This document shows positions 8,584 to 17,484 of a stretch of 64,000 nucleotides of DNA, piece by piece. The notes below the pieces were generated by a model. That model searched no databases and was not told where the DNA came from. It saw only the letters and a list, made by a program, of their open reading frames with translations. The position numbers and the translations under genes were made by a program. The first letter of the stretch is position 1. Each line of letters begins with the position of its first letter. This DNA is from Paractinoplanes maris. Its GTDB lineage: Bacteria > Actinomycetota > Actinomycetes > Mycobacteriales > Micromonosporaceae. The DNA lies in assembly GCF_023544465.1 (NCBI RefSeq), contig NZ_JALPVL010000007.1, positions 248,001-312,000 of the forward strand, in the 5' to 3' direction.

Positions 8584-8964
8584 GGTGCTCGTTTCCCTGG
8601 GTTCGCCAAACATGAGTCGTACTATGCCAGCCCAAGAACGTGGCCGGCTCGGCGGTGCGCCGCGCCGACTGGCTGGGATGCGGACACCGCATCGAGCTGC
8701 GGTCGGCGGACTGCGAGAGGTTTCGACCGGAAGCCGGCCAGGATCACGCGGCGCCGATCGCGCCGAGCTCCAACGCGAAACTCGTTGCCCTGCTCGAGCC
8801 CTCGACGTGACCACTCGGGTCGACCGGAACCGAAATCGGGCTGTCCCGGAAGTGCTCGCCGGTTGATTTTGCCAGCATCACAGTATCCGGGGTCTGATGT
8901 TGCCGGGTGCGGCGCCGCGGCGTACGAGAAAGATCTTGATTGCCGACTGCTCGAGGGGATCAGC
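8584..8964. other. 381-bp intergenic region with a possible gene remnant
   Basis: This gap separates divergent genes and should hold both promoters. On the + strand, one frame from about 8610 to the TGA at 8808-8810 reads without stops and with coding-like G/C third positions, ending ...SSNAKLVALLEPST. It has no convincing start: the first candidate is GTG 8655 without a clear ribosome-binding site. I read it as the 3' remnant of a decayed gene rather than a working one. Nothing else is recognised. Confidence 0.3.
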
Positions 8965-9882
8965 ATGCGCATCACCACCGCCTATGGGGTCAAGTCGACG
9001 GCCGACGGGGTCTCCGAAGGTATCGACCTGACCGGCAAACGGGCCGTTGTCACCGGCGGGGCTTCCGGCATCGGGCTCGAGACGGCCCGCACTTTGGCTC
9101 ACCGCGGAGCCTCGGTCACGCTCGCTGTGCGCGACACCGAGCGCGGCCTCGAAGCCGCCGCCGAGATCGGTCATGGCGTCGAGGTGCGACCGCTGGAGCT
9201 GACCGACCACGCCTCGATCGCCGCGTTCGCCGCCGACTGGGACGGCCCCCTGCACCTGCTGATCAACAATGCGGGGGTGATGGCCCTGCCGTCGCTGACG
9301 CCCGACCCGCGGGGCTGGGAATTCCAGTTCGCCACCAACCACCTCGGCCACTTCTCGCTCACCACGCGACTGCATCGCTCGCTGGCCGCGGCCGGTGGGG
9401 CCCGGGTGGTCAGCCTCAGCTCATCCGCTCACCTGTTCTCGCCGGTCGTCTTCGACGACATCAACTTCAAGTTCCGGCCGTACGACGCCACGTTGGCCTA
9501 CGCGCAGTCGAAGACCGCGGTCAACCTGTTCGCCGTGGCCGCGACCGCCCGCTGGCGTGACGACGGCATCACGGTCAACGCGGTCAACCCCGGCGCCATC
9601 GCGACGCCGCTGCAACGCCACGTCGGCGGCAAACTCGCCACCCCGGCCGACTTGCAGAAAACCACCGAACAGGGCGCCTCGACCTCGGTGCTGCTGGCCG
9701 TCTCACCGCAGTTGGAAGGCATCGGCGGGCGCTACTTCAACGACAACCAGGAAGCCGTGCCCACCGACCAGCGACCCGCCGACGTCGAGGAGCTGGTGCG
9801 CAGCGTGGCGCCGTACTCCCTGGACCCGGACAACGCCGAGCGGATCTGGACCATCTCCGCCGCCGCCCTCCGCCTCGACTGA
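8965..9882 (+). CDS. Short-chain dehydrogenase/reductase
   Basis: A 305-residue SDR starting at ATG 8965 behind GAGGGGATC. Cofactor motif TGGASGIG is at residues 30-37, NNAGV follows, and the catalytic pair is Tyr179-Lys183 (YAQSK) with SLSSSAH upstream supplying Ser. The C-terminal part (FNDNQEAVP) resembles the retinol-dehydrogenase/oxidoreductase-like SDRs common in actinomycetes. It is a soluble NAD(P)-dependent oxidoreductase with unknown substrate. It stands alone, converging on the LAL regulator that ends at 9914. Confidence 0.85.
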   Translation: MRITTAYGVKSTADGVSEGIDLTGKRAVVTGGASGIGLETARTLAHRGASVTLAVRDTERGLEAAAEIGHGVEVRPLELTDHASIAAFAADWDGPLHLLINNAGVMALPSLTPDPRGWEFQFATNHLGHFSLTTRLHRSLAAAGGARVVSLSSSAHLFSPVVFDDINFKFRPYDATLAYAQSKTAVNLFAVAATARWRDDGITVNAVNPGAIATPLQRHVGGKLATPADLQKTTEQGASTSVLLAVSPQLEGIGGRYFNDNQEAVPTDQRPADVEELVRSVAPYSLDPDNAERIWTISAAALRLD

Positions 9883-9913
9883 CATTCCCCTGCTTCCGCG
9901 CATCGGTCCGGTG

Positions 9914-12658
9914 TCATCCCGCTGCCGCTGGTAGGGCTCGGCGCAGCTCGCGACGGGAGCTGATGTCCAGCTTGGTGAAGACTTTGCGCAAGTGGTACTG
10001 GACCGTGCGCGCGGACAGGAACAACTGCCCGGCGATCTCCTGGTTGGTGTGGCCGTCACGGGCCAGGCGGGCGATGAGGGCTTCCTGGGCGGTCAGCGTG
10101 GTGACGGTCTCGACGATGCGTTTACGTGCGGTCTCACCGGCGGCGGCGAGTTCCTGGCGCGCCCTCTCAGCGAACGCCTGTGCGCCCATCGCGGTCAGCA
10201 TCTCGAAGGCCGTCCGCAGCTGGGCGCGAGCGTCGGACCGCCGGTTCTGCCGACGTAACCATTCTCCGTAGAGCAGATGCGCGCGGGCCGCCTGGCCGCC
10301 GAGTCCGGCCCGCACGAGGCAGCCGATCGACTCACGGTAGCCGGCTTCGGCGGCCGGGCCCGTGCTGAGGAGTGCCCGGCCCAGGGCTTCCATCCCCGCG
10401 GCCCAATCGGTCGGAGTCATCCGCCGGCGTTCGGACAGCCAGTCATGCGCCGCACCGGCCAGTACCGCGTCTCCCGTCCGGGAGGCCGCCTCGGCCAGTT
10501 CCGGTACGACCAGTGATCCCACACCGAAGACGTCGAGCTCGAACGCTTGCCGGGCGCAGTCGGCGGCCACCTGGTAGTGGCCCAGCCCGTTGTGCAGGAC
10601 CGCGCCGGCCAGCAGCGCGTAGGACACCGGTACTTCCACCTCGCGGTTCCTCGCCTCCCGGGTCATGGCTTCGATCAGCTCACTCGTCCGGGTCTCGTCA
10701 CCGCGCCAGGCGGCGAGCAGCATCCCGGTCGCCGCGCCCATCAGACGACCGGTCATCTTGGGGATCAGGTCGTTCTCCGCGAGAAGCCGGGCGGCCGTGT
10801 CCAGTTCTCCCCGGTGAATGTCGAACAGGGCCCGATGGTGCAGTCCGAGTTCGAGGGGCACGAGGGCGCCGGCGTCCCGGGCGAGCTGAACGTTGCGGGC
10901 GGTCAGGGTCTGCCAGGAAGTGGTGTCGGACAGTTCCAAGGCGAGGAGGCAACCGGCCGGGCGGGCCCCGGACCACAGCAGCCGCCGGGCTTCCTCCGAG
11001 TCGACCGCGATGTCGAGGAACCGGCTGAGGGCCTGGGTCAAGGCCGGCGCGGCGACGGTGAACCCGTTGGCGAACCGCGGCGCCAGCGCGTCGAGGAGGT
11101 CGTCGACGGGCCGGGAGGGCTGGGAGGAGGGCGGTGCGGCCAAGGCGGCCAGGGCGGCTTCCTGTCTGAGCCCGTGCCGGTCGCCGGTCCACATCGCGAT
11201 CTCCCAGAGGGCCTCCAGGTAGGTTTCGCGGGCCAGGTCGACACTGTGCGGCTCGAACAGCCGGGCCGCGTCGAGCAGCAACTGGCCGGCGTCGCGGTTC
11301 TGACCCCGGTTGGCGGCGATCTGCCCCCGCAGGTGTTCCACGTGCGCGTTTTCCCGTGCGTGCAACGGCCCGGCCCGGGCTGTGGTCAACAGCTGCGCGG
11401 CCGCGGCGAAAGCGCCGGCGTCACGTTTGGCGCGGGCCGCAGTGAACAGCCGGCTCGCCCGGCGTGCGGGATCCGGGGTCAGCAACGCCGCTCGCTCGTG
11501 GAACGCGGCCGCCGCGGCCAAACCGCCACGGGCCTGGGCTCGGCCCGCCGACGACTCCAGCTCGACGGCGATCTGCTCGTCCAGCCCGATCGCGGCTCCA
11601 GCCCGGTGCCAGGCGCGGCGATCGGGGTCCGCGACAGTGTCGGTCGCCTCGGCCAGCGCGGCGTGCACGACGCGTTTTTCCGGCTGCGCCGCCGACCGGT
11701 AGACCGCGGAGCGGAGCAGCGGATGCCGGAACCGCACCTGCACGTCGAAGTCGACCAGTCCTGCTTCGGCGGCGGGTTCTGCGGCGCCTGGCGGCAGATC
11801 GAGCCGGTTGGCGGCCCGCCAGACCAACGACGGGTCGCCGGACGGGTCGGCCGCCGCCAGCAGGATCAGCCGCCGGGTAGGGGCCGGCAGGGCCTCGAAT
11901 TGGCGCAGGAAGCTGTCCTCGATCCGGCCGGTCAACGGCATCGCCCCGGGCAATCCGAAGCCCCCGGCGAGCTGGTCGGCGGACAGCCCCCGCGGCAGTT
12001 CCAGCAGGGCCAGTGGATTGCCCCGGGCCTCGGCCACGAGCAGATCGCGGACCCGCCCGTCCAGCGGCGCGGTCAGCGCCGCGTCCAGCAAGGCCCGGGC
12101 CTGCTCGTCCGGCAGACCGTCGACGTGCAGCTCGGGGAGTCCGGCGAGATCGCCACCGGGCTCCCGCGTTCCGAAGACCAGCCCGACCGGGTCGGCCAGC
12201 AGGCGGCGGGCGACGAAGCCGAGGACCTGGGCCGAACCCTCGTCCAGCCACTGCTCGTCATCGACCACACAGATCAGCGGGCGCTCATCTCCCACCGCCG
12301 ACAGGAGAGTGAGCACGGCCAAGCCGATGTGGAAGCGGTCCGGTGGCGCGCCGTCGATCAGGCCGAATGCCGTGCGCAGGGCGTCGCGCTGCGGCGCCGG
12401 CAACCCTTCGATCTCATTCAGCAGCGACGCGCACAGTTGATGCAGGCCGGCGAATGCGAGTTCCATCTCCGACTGCACGCCGGCCACGCGCACCAGCCGG
12501 CATCCCGCCCGCGACGTCCGGTCGGCCAGGTGGTCCAGCAATGCCGTCTTCCCGGCCCCCGGATCGCCGCGCACCACCAGCGATGCGCCATGGCCGCGCC
12601 GGACCGCGTCGATGAGCCGATCCAGCACATCGCGTTCGTCCTGGCGGCCCGTCAGCAC
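9914..12658 (-). CDS. LAL-type LuxR transcriptional regulator (paralogue 1 of tandem pair)
   Basis: A large ATP-binding LuxR (LAL/MalT-like) regulator, 914 residues from GTG 12658. An upstream ATG at 12700 is in frame, but GTG 12658 aligns with the ATG of the neighbouring paralogue, both have a GGGGG(C) ribosome site 8-10 bases before, and the conserved upstream block would otherwise be coding. Domains: Walker A GDPGAGKT (31-38), Walker B LICVVDDEQWLD (~130-142), a helical TPR-like middle, and a C-terminal HTH with ALIARLARDGHTNQEIA and ARTVQYHLRKVF. It probably activates nearby genes in response to an unknown ligand. It is clearly homologous throughout to the protein at 14034-16784. Confidence 0.9.
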   Translation of the reverse strand: MLTGRQDERDVLDRLIDAVRRGHGASLVVRGDPGAGKTALLDHLADRTSRAGCRLVRVAGVQSEMELAFAGLHQLCASLLNEIEGLPAPQRDALRTAFGLIDGAPPDRFHIGLAVLTLLSAVGDERPLICVVDDEQWLDEGSAQVLGFVARRLLADPVGLVFGTREPGGDLAGLPELHVDGLPDEQARALLDAALTAPLDGRVRDLLVAEARGNPLALLELPRGLSADQLAGGFGLPGAMPLTGRIEDSFLRQFEALPAPTRRLILLAAADPSGDPSLVWRAANRLDLPPGAAEPAAEAGLVDFDVQVRFRHPLLRSAVYRSAAQPEKRVVHAALAEATDTVADPDRRAWHRAGAAIGLDEQIAVELESSAGRAQARGGLAAAAAFHERAALLTPDPARRASRLFTAARAKRDAGAFAAAAQLLTTARAGPLHARENAHVEHLRGQIAANRGQNRDAGQLLLDAARLFEPHSVDLARETYLEALWEIAMWTGDRHGLRQEAALAALAAPPSSQPSRPVDDLLDALAPRFANGFTVAAPALTQALSRFLDIAVDSEEARRLLWSGARPAGCLLALELSDTTSWQTLTARNVQLARDAGALVPLELGLHHRALFDIHRGELDTAARLLAENDLIPKMTGRLMGAATGMLLAAWRGDETRTSELIEAMTREARNREVEVPVSYALLAGAVLHNGLGHYQVAADCARQAFELDVFGVGSLVVPELAEAASRTGDAVLAGAAHDWLSERRRMTPTDWAAGMEALGRALLSTGPAAEAGYRESIGCLVRAGLGGQAARAHLLYGEWLRRQNRRSDARAQLRTAFEMLTAMGAQAFAERARQELAAAGETARKRIVETVTTLTAQEALIARLARDGHTNQEIAGQLFLSARTVQYHLRKVFTKLDISSRRELRRALPAAAG

Positions 12659-12694
12659 CCTGGTTACGCCCCCCGCGGCCCGGCTGCTCCCGCT

Positions 12695-12720
12695 GAGCAT
12701 GCTGGCCGTAGGCTAACCGG
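12695..12720 (-). promoter_or_regulatory. Conserved upstream block of LAL paralogue 1
   Basis: These 26 bases match 22 of 26 bases at 16818-16843, the same place upstream of the second LAL gene. On the - strand the block contains GGTTAGCCTAC, whose TTAGCCT could be a -10 element. The shared position (37 and 34 bases before the start codons) suggests a retained promoter or operator after gene duplication. Confidence 0.45.
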
Positions 12721-12759
12721 CCGGGTAAGGCCGGCCAAGACCCGCCGCGACGGGGACGC

Positions 12760-13947
12760 TCAGCGGGGCTGGGCCGGCGTGGGCTGAACGATCGGCAGCG
12801 TGGCCCGGATAGTTGTGCCCTGCCCCGGTGCGCTCAGGACTCGAAGCCGGCCACCGCGCGCCTCGACCCGGTCGAACAAACCGGTCAGACCGGAGCCTCC
12901 TTCGGCGTGCGCGCCGCCGATGCCGTCGTCGCCCACCTCGATGTGCAAAACGCCGGCGCGCAGGTCGGCGCGAACCCAGGCCCGCCCGGCGCCGGCGTGC
13001 TTGATGATGTTGGTGAGCGCCTCGGCGATGACGAAATACGCGGTGGTCTCGACCTCCACGGCCATCCGCGGCACGTCCACGGCGGTCTGGACGGGCAGCG
13101 GCTGATCGGTCAGCAGCGACTCCACTCCGCCGCGCAGGCCGCGGCGGGTCAAGGCCGCCGGAAGGATGCCGCGGACGATCTCCCGCAGTTCATCGGTGGC
13201 CCGCTGGGCGTGCAGCAGTGCCTCCTCGACGCGGTCGATGCTGGTCGGCATGTCGCCTTGGGTGAGGGACTGCCGGGCCAGTTTGAGGGAGATCACGGTG
13301 TGGACCAGGCGTTGCTGCGCGCCGTCATGGACATCGCGCTGAAGCCGGCGGCGTGTCTCATCAGCCGTCGACAGGACTCGGGCCCGGGAGGCGATGAGCT
13401 CAGCACGGCTGGTCGCGTTGCCGACCGCGGTGCCGGCCAGGTTGGCGAACCGCTGAAGACGGTCTTCGATGCCGGGCCGCAGCGGTTCGCCGGCCGAGGT
13501 GGCCACGAGCATCCCCCATACACAGCTCTCCACCACGATCGGGGCCGCGACCCCGGCGGTCAGACCGTGGCGGCGCGCGAAGGCAGCATGAGGGTCCATG
13601 GTGAAGTCGTCCACCCGTACGGCCCGCGCCGTGCGCCGGACACGGTCCGGCATCGTGCCCGGCGGGTAATCGATCCGGATTCCCGGGGGGATGGGTCCGT
13701 CGCTCACGCTGATCACCGTCATCGCCGCGTCCGGCTCGAAGCGGACCAGGGTCGTCGGCTGGCCGTTCAGAAGCTGCTGCGCCTCGGCCGCCACGGCCTG
13801 GAACACGGCATTCGGTGGTCCACCACGGGCGACCAGCTCGGCGACTCGCAGCAAGGCCGCCTGTTCATCGGAGAGCGCCTGGATGGCGGCGCGGGCCTGG
13901 AAGCCGGCGATTCCGGCGCTCTCCCGGCCGACGGTGACGATGCTCAT
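12760..13947 (-). CDS. GAF-domain histidine kinase (NarL/DegS type)
   Basis: A 395-residue cytoplasmic sensor kinase starting at ATG 13947 with GGAGG 5 bases upstream. A GAF domain spans about residues 30-180 (ligand or redox sensing, no membrane segment). A HisKA_3 dimerisation helix follows with DVHDGAQQR, phospho-acceptor His207. The ATPase domain ends with VGDDGIGG and GSGLTGLFDRVEARGG. It would phosphorylate a NarL-type response regulator, but neither neighbour has a receiver domain, so its partner must be elsewhere. It is sandwiched between two LAL regulators in the same orientation: 86 bases separate it from the upstream one, and 101 bases from the start of the downstream one. Confidence 0.88.
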   Translation of the reverse strand: MSIVTVGRESAGIAGFQARAAIQALSDEQAALLRVAELVARGGPPNAVFQAVAAEAQQLLNGQPTTLVRFEPDAAMTVISVSDGPIPPGIRIDYPPGTMPDRVRRTARAVRVDDFTMDPHAAFARRHGLTAGVAAPIVVESCVWGMLVATSAGEPLRPGIEDRLQRFANLAGTAVGNATSRAELIASRARVLSTADETRRRLQRDVHDGAQQRLVHTVISLKLARQSLTQGDMPTSIDRVEEALLHAQRATDELREIVRGILPAALTRRGLRGGVESLLTDQPLPVQTAVDVPRMAVEVETTAYFVIAEALTNIIKHAGAGRAWVRADLRAGVLHIEVGDDGIGGAHAEGGSGLTGLFDRVEARGGRLRVLSAPGQGTTIRATLPIVQPTPAQPR

Positions 13948-14033
13948 GGTGCCTCCGCGGAAGGTTGGCTCGTGTCTTGACCATCCTTTCCGCGCCCGGC
14001 CGGCATCGAGTCCGCCAAAGTGCACAGTCACGG

Positions 14034-16784
14034 TCACCCGGTCGCCGAGGGAAGTGCGGCGCGCAGCTCCCGGCGGGAGCTGATCCCCAGCTTGGTGAAG
14101 ACCTTGCGCAGGTGGTACTGGACGGTGCGCGACGAGAGGTAGAACTGCCCGGCGATCTCCTGATTCGTGTGCCCGTCCCGGGCCAGGGCGGCGATGAGAG
14201 CTTCCTGCGCGGTCAGTGTGGTAGTCGTCTCCACGCTGCGCTTGCGAGCGGTCTCGCCCGCGGCGGCGAGCTCCTGGCGCGCTCGGTCGGCGAACCCTTG
14301 CGCACCCATCGTGGTCAGCATCTCGTGGGCTGTGCGCAGCGGACCGCGAGCGTCGGAGCGGCGGTTCTGGCGCCGCAACCATTCCCCGTAGAGCAGATGC
14401 GCGCGGGCGTGCTGGGTGCCGAAGCCGGTGCGACCCAGGAACGTGATCGACTCCTGGTAGCCGCTTTCGGCCGCGTCACCCTCGCTGAGCAGGGCACGGC
14501 CACGAGCCTCCATCCCGGCCGCCCAGTCGGTCGGAGCGGTGCTCGCGCGTTCGGACAGCCACTCCAGCGCAACACCGGCCAACGCCGTGTTCCCGGTCCG
14601 GGAGGCTGCCTCGACCAGTTCGGGCGCGACCAGAGGTCCCACGGCGAAGACGTCGAGCTCGAAGGCCTGCCGGGCGTAGTCGCCGGCCTGCTGGTAGCGG
14701 CCCCGTCCGTTGTGCAGGGTCGCGCCGGCCAGCATGGCGTAGGACCCCAGCACCTCGGTCTCCCGGTCGCTCGCCTCCCGCGTCAGGGCCTGGATGAACT
14801 CCCCTGCCTGTGCCTCGTCACCGCGCCAAGCGGCGAGGAACACCCCAGTGATCCCGCTGGTCAAACGGGTCATCTCATCGAGCAGATCGATCTCGGCCTG
14901 AACTTGGGCGGCCGAATTCAGTTCACCTTTGTGAATGAGGAACAAGGCCCGATGGTGCTGCCAATGCTGCAGTTGCACGACGTCGCCGATTTCCCGGGCG
15001 AACCGCACATTCCGTTCGGTCAGAGCGTCCCAGGCCTCGAAGTCGGACAGCTCCATGGTGAGCAGGCAACTGGCCGAGCCGGCCGAGCCGGCCATGAACA
15101 GCGACGTCCGGCGGCCGTCCTCCGAATCGACGTCCATGGCCAGGAGGCGACTGAGGGCCCCGGTCAACGCCGGCGCGGCCACGGCGAACCCGTCAGTGAA
15201 TCGCAGCGCGAGCGCATCGAGCAGGTCATCGACGGCACGAGCGGGCTGTGGGGCGGGAGGCGCGGCCCGGGCCGTCAACGCGGCGGCCAACCGGGGCCCC
15301 TGCCGGCCGCCGGTCCACATCGCGATCTCCCACAGCGCCTCCAGGTACGTCACGCGCGCCCGGTCGACGCTGACCGGCTCGAACAACTGAGCCGCGTCGA
15401 GCAGCGCCTGCCCGCCTCGGCGCGGCTCACCCAGGTGACCCGCGATATGCCCGCGCAGGCGCTCGAGGTCAGCGGTATCCGGTGGCGTCAAGGGCCCGGC
15501 CCCCGCCGCGTCCATCAGTCGCGCGGCTGACTCGTACGCGCCCGCTTCGCGCTTGGCGTGGGCAGCGGCCAGCAGCCGGCTGGCGCGGCGAGCCGGGTCC
15601 GGGGTCAGCAACGCCGCCCGCTCACGGAACGCCGCCGCGGCGGACAGACCGCCCCGGGCCCGCGCCCGGCCGGCCGAGGAGTCGAGGTCGACGGCGACCT
15701 CCTCATTCAGGCCGACCTCGGCGTGAGCCCGATGCCAGGCCCGCCGGTCCGGATCCGCCACCACGTCGGTCGCCTCGGCCAGCGCCGCGTGCACGGCACG
15801 TTGCTCGGAAGGCGCGGCCGACCCGTACACCGCGGAGCGCACCAGCGGATGCCGGAACCGCACCTGTGTACCGAACTCCGCGAGGCCCGCTTCGACCGCC
15901 GGCTCCCCGGCGTCCTGGGGAAGACCGAGCCGCTGGGCCGCCCGCCAGACCAACGACGGGTCGCCGGACGGATCGGCTGAGGCCAGCACCATCAGCCGCC
16001 GGGTCGCGGGCGGCATGGCGTCCAGCTGCCGCCGGAAGCTGTCCTCGATCCGGCCGGCCAGCGGCACCGCACCGGGCAGCCCGAACCCGCCGGCCAGCTC
16101 GCTCGGCGACAGCCCGCGCGGCAACTCCAGCAGGGCCAGCGGATTGCCTCGCGACTCGGCCAGAAGCAGGTCGCGGACCCGCCCGTCCAACGGCGCGATC
16201 AGCGCCGAATCCAGCAGGGCCCGGGCTTCCCGATCCGGCAGACCCTCGACCTTCAGCTCGGGCAGCCCGGCCAGCTCGGCAGAAGGTTCACGAGCCCCGA
16301 AGACCAGCCCGACCGGATCAGCCAGCAACCGGCGCGCGACGAAGCCGAGCACCTGCGCCGAGCCCGCGTCCAGCCACTGCTCGTCATCGACCACACAGAT
16401 CAGCGGACGATCGCCCTCGGCCACCGACAGCAGACTGAGCACTGCCAAGCCGACCTGGAACCGATCCGGCGGCGGACCCGCGACCAAGCCGAACGCGGTC
16501 AGCAGGGCGTCCCGCTGCGGCGCCGGCAACCGCTCGGCCCGATCCAGCAACGGCAGACAGAGCTGATGCAACCCGGCGAACGCCAGCTCCATCTCGGACT
16601 GCACGCCCGCCACGCGCAGCAGCCGGCAACCCGCCCGGGACGCTTCGTCGCACAGATGGTTCAGCAACGCTGTCTTGCCGACCCCAGGCTCGCCGCGCAC
16701 CACCAGGACACGTCCCGTGCCGGCCCGGACCGCTTCGACCACCCGGTCCAGCACACCCCGTTCCAGCCTGCGCCCCGTCAGCAT
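14034..16784 (-). CDS. LAL-type LuxR transcriptional regulator (paralogue 2 of tandem pair)
   Basis: 916 residues from ATG 16784 (TTG 16790 is also open but less likely). Walker A is GEPGVGKT at 31-38, Walker B LICVVDDEQWLD, and the C-terminal HTH reads GHTNQEIAGQF and RTVQYHLRKVF. Long blocks such as [35 protein letters not shown] and [15 protein letters not shown] are shared with the protein at 9914-12658, so these are recent-looking paralogues. The order is LAL2, kinase, LAL1 on one strand. Function is an ATP-dependent transcription activator; the target is unknown. Confidence 0.9.
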   Translation of the reverse strand: MLTGRRLERGVLDRVVEAVRAGTGRVLVVRGEPGVGKTALLNHLCDEASRAGCRLLRVAGVQSEMELAFAGLHQLCLPLLDRAERLPAPQRDALLTAFGLVAGPPPDRFQVGLAVLSLLSVAEGDRPLICVVDDEQWLDAGSAQVLGFVARRLLADPVGLVFGAREPSAELAGLPELKVEGLPDREARALLDSALIAPLDGRVRDLLLAESRGNPLALLELPRGLSPSELAGGFGLPGAVPLAGRIEDSFRRQLDAMPPATRRLMVLASADPSGDPSLVWRAAQRLGLPQDAGEPAVEAGLAEFGTQVRFRHPLVRSAVYGSAAPSEQRAVHAALAEATDVVADPDRRAWHRAHAEVGLNEEVAVDLDSSAGRARARGGLSAAAAFRERAALLTPDPARRASRLLAAAHAKREAGAYESAARLMDAAGAGPLTPPDTADLERLRGHIAGHLGEPRRGGQALLDAAQLFEPVSVDRARVTYLEALWEIAMWTGGRQGPRLAAALTARAAPPAPQPARAVDDLLDALALRFTDGFAVAAPALTGALSRLLAMDVDSEDGRRTSLFMAGSAGSASCLLTMELSDFEAWDALTERNVRFAREIGDVVQLQHWQHHRALFLIHKGELNSAAQVQAEIDLLDEMTRLTSGITGVFLAAWRGDEAQAGEFIQALTREASDRETEVLGSYAMLAGATLHNGRGRYQQAGDYARQAFELDVFAVGPLVAPELVEAASRTGNTALAGVALEWLSERASTAPTDWAAGMEARGRALLSEGDAAESGYQESITFLGRTGFGTQHARAHLLYGEWLRRQNRRSDARGPLRTAHEMLTTMGAQGFADRARQELAAAGETARKRSVETTTTLTAQEALIAALARDGHTNQEIAGQFYLSSRTVQYHLRKVFTKLGISSRRELRAALPSATG

Positions 16785-16817
16785 CGTCAAACGCCCCCTA
16801 CCGGCCCCGCCCTACGG

Positions 16818-16843
16818 GAGCACGCTGGACGAAGGCTAACCCG
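16818..16843 (-). promoter_or_regulatory. Conserved upstream block of LAL paralogue 2
   Basis: This is the partner of 12695-12720 (22 of 26 bases identical), 34 bases upstream of the ATG. On the - strand it contains GGTTAGCCTTCG. Probably a promoter or operator retained from the ancestor of both genes. Confidence 0.45.
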
Positions 16844-16932
16844 CCGGGGCGGGCCCGTTCTCGCTTGTCGCACCCTTCCTCGTCCGCGGACGGCCGTGCG
16901 GACGCTGTCCCGTGATCCAGCAGAATCGGGTG

Positions 16933-17484
16933 ATGGGAATCGAGTTCGCGACCGGACAGGACGACCTGGCGGCGCTCACCGACCTGATCAACCGGGTCTA
17001 CCTGGACGCCGAGAAGGGCCTGTGGACGCAGGGTGCCGAGCGCACCACCCTGGCCGAGGTCGGCGCGCTGGTGCGGGCCGGCGAGATCGCGCTGATGCGC
17101 GACGGCACCGCTGTCGCCGGCTCGGTCCGGATCCGGCAGCTGAGCGACCACCTGGGTGAGTTCGGCATGCTGGTCGCCGACCCAGCCCGCCGAGGGGCGG
17201 GGATCGGGCGGGAGCTCGTCGCGTTCGCCGAGCAATGGGCCCGTGACCGAGGGCTGCGGTGGATGCAGCTCGAACTGCTCGTCCCGCGGACCTGGGAACA
17301 CCCGGTCAAGGAGTTCTTGCGCGGCTGGTACACGCGGATCGGTTACGTCCCGGTCCGGCTGGGCCGGTTCGACGAGGATTTTCCGGAGCTCGCGCCGTTA
17401 CTCGCTACGCCTTGCGACTTCCTCGTCATGCACAAGGATCTCCGGACATCGCCGACCGGTCGAGGCTCACTCGGCGGACCCTGA
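16933..17484 (+). CDS. GNAT-family N-acetyltransferase
   Basis: A 183-residue acetyltransferase from ATG 16933 (GTG 16912 would add seven residues). The acetyl-CoA loop is VADPARRGAGIGRELVAFAEQ (motif A, R/Q-x-x-G-x-G/A), followed by the beta5 strand LRWMQLELL and YTRIGYVPV. It is a cytosolic enzyme transferring acetyl from CoA to an amine of unknown identity. Its last 18 bases overlap the 3' end of the opposing GPP34 gene. Confidence 0.85.
   Translation: MGIEFATGQDDLAALTDLINRVYLDAEKGLWTQGAERTTLAEVGALVRAGEIALMRDGTAVAGSVRIRQLSDHLGEFGMLVADPARRGAGIGRELVAFAEQWARDRGLRWMQLELLVPRTWEHPVKEFLRGWYTRIGYVPVRLGRFDEDFPELAPLLATPCDFLVMHKDLRTSPTGRGSLGGP

Noticed and set aside
12658-12700. ATG 12700 as start of the first LAL gene
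   Set aside because: The conserved upstream block shared with the paralogue would be partly coding, and GTG 12658 has the matching ribosome site and alignment.
10547-12787. 746-codon open frame on the + strand
   Set aside because: Antisense of the LAL gene with Walker and HTH motifs; no family features of its own.
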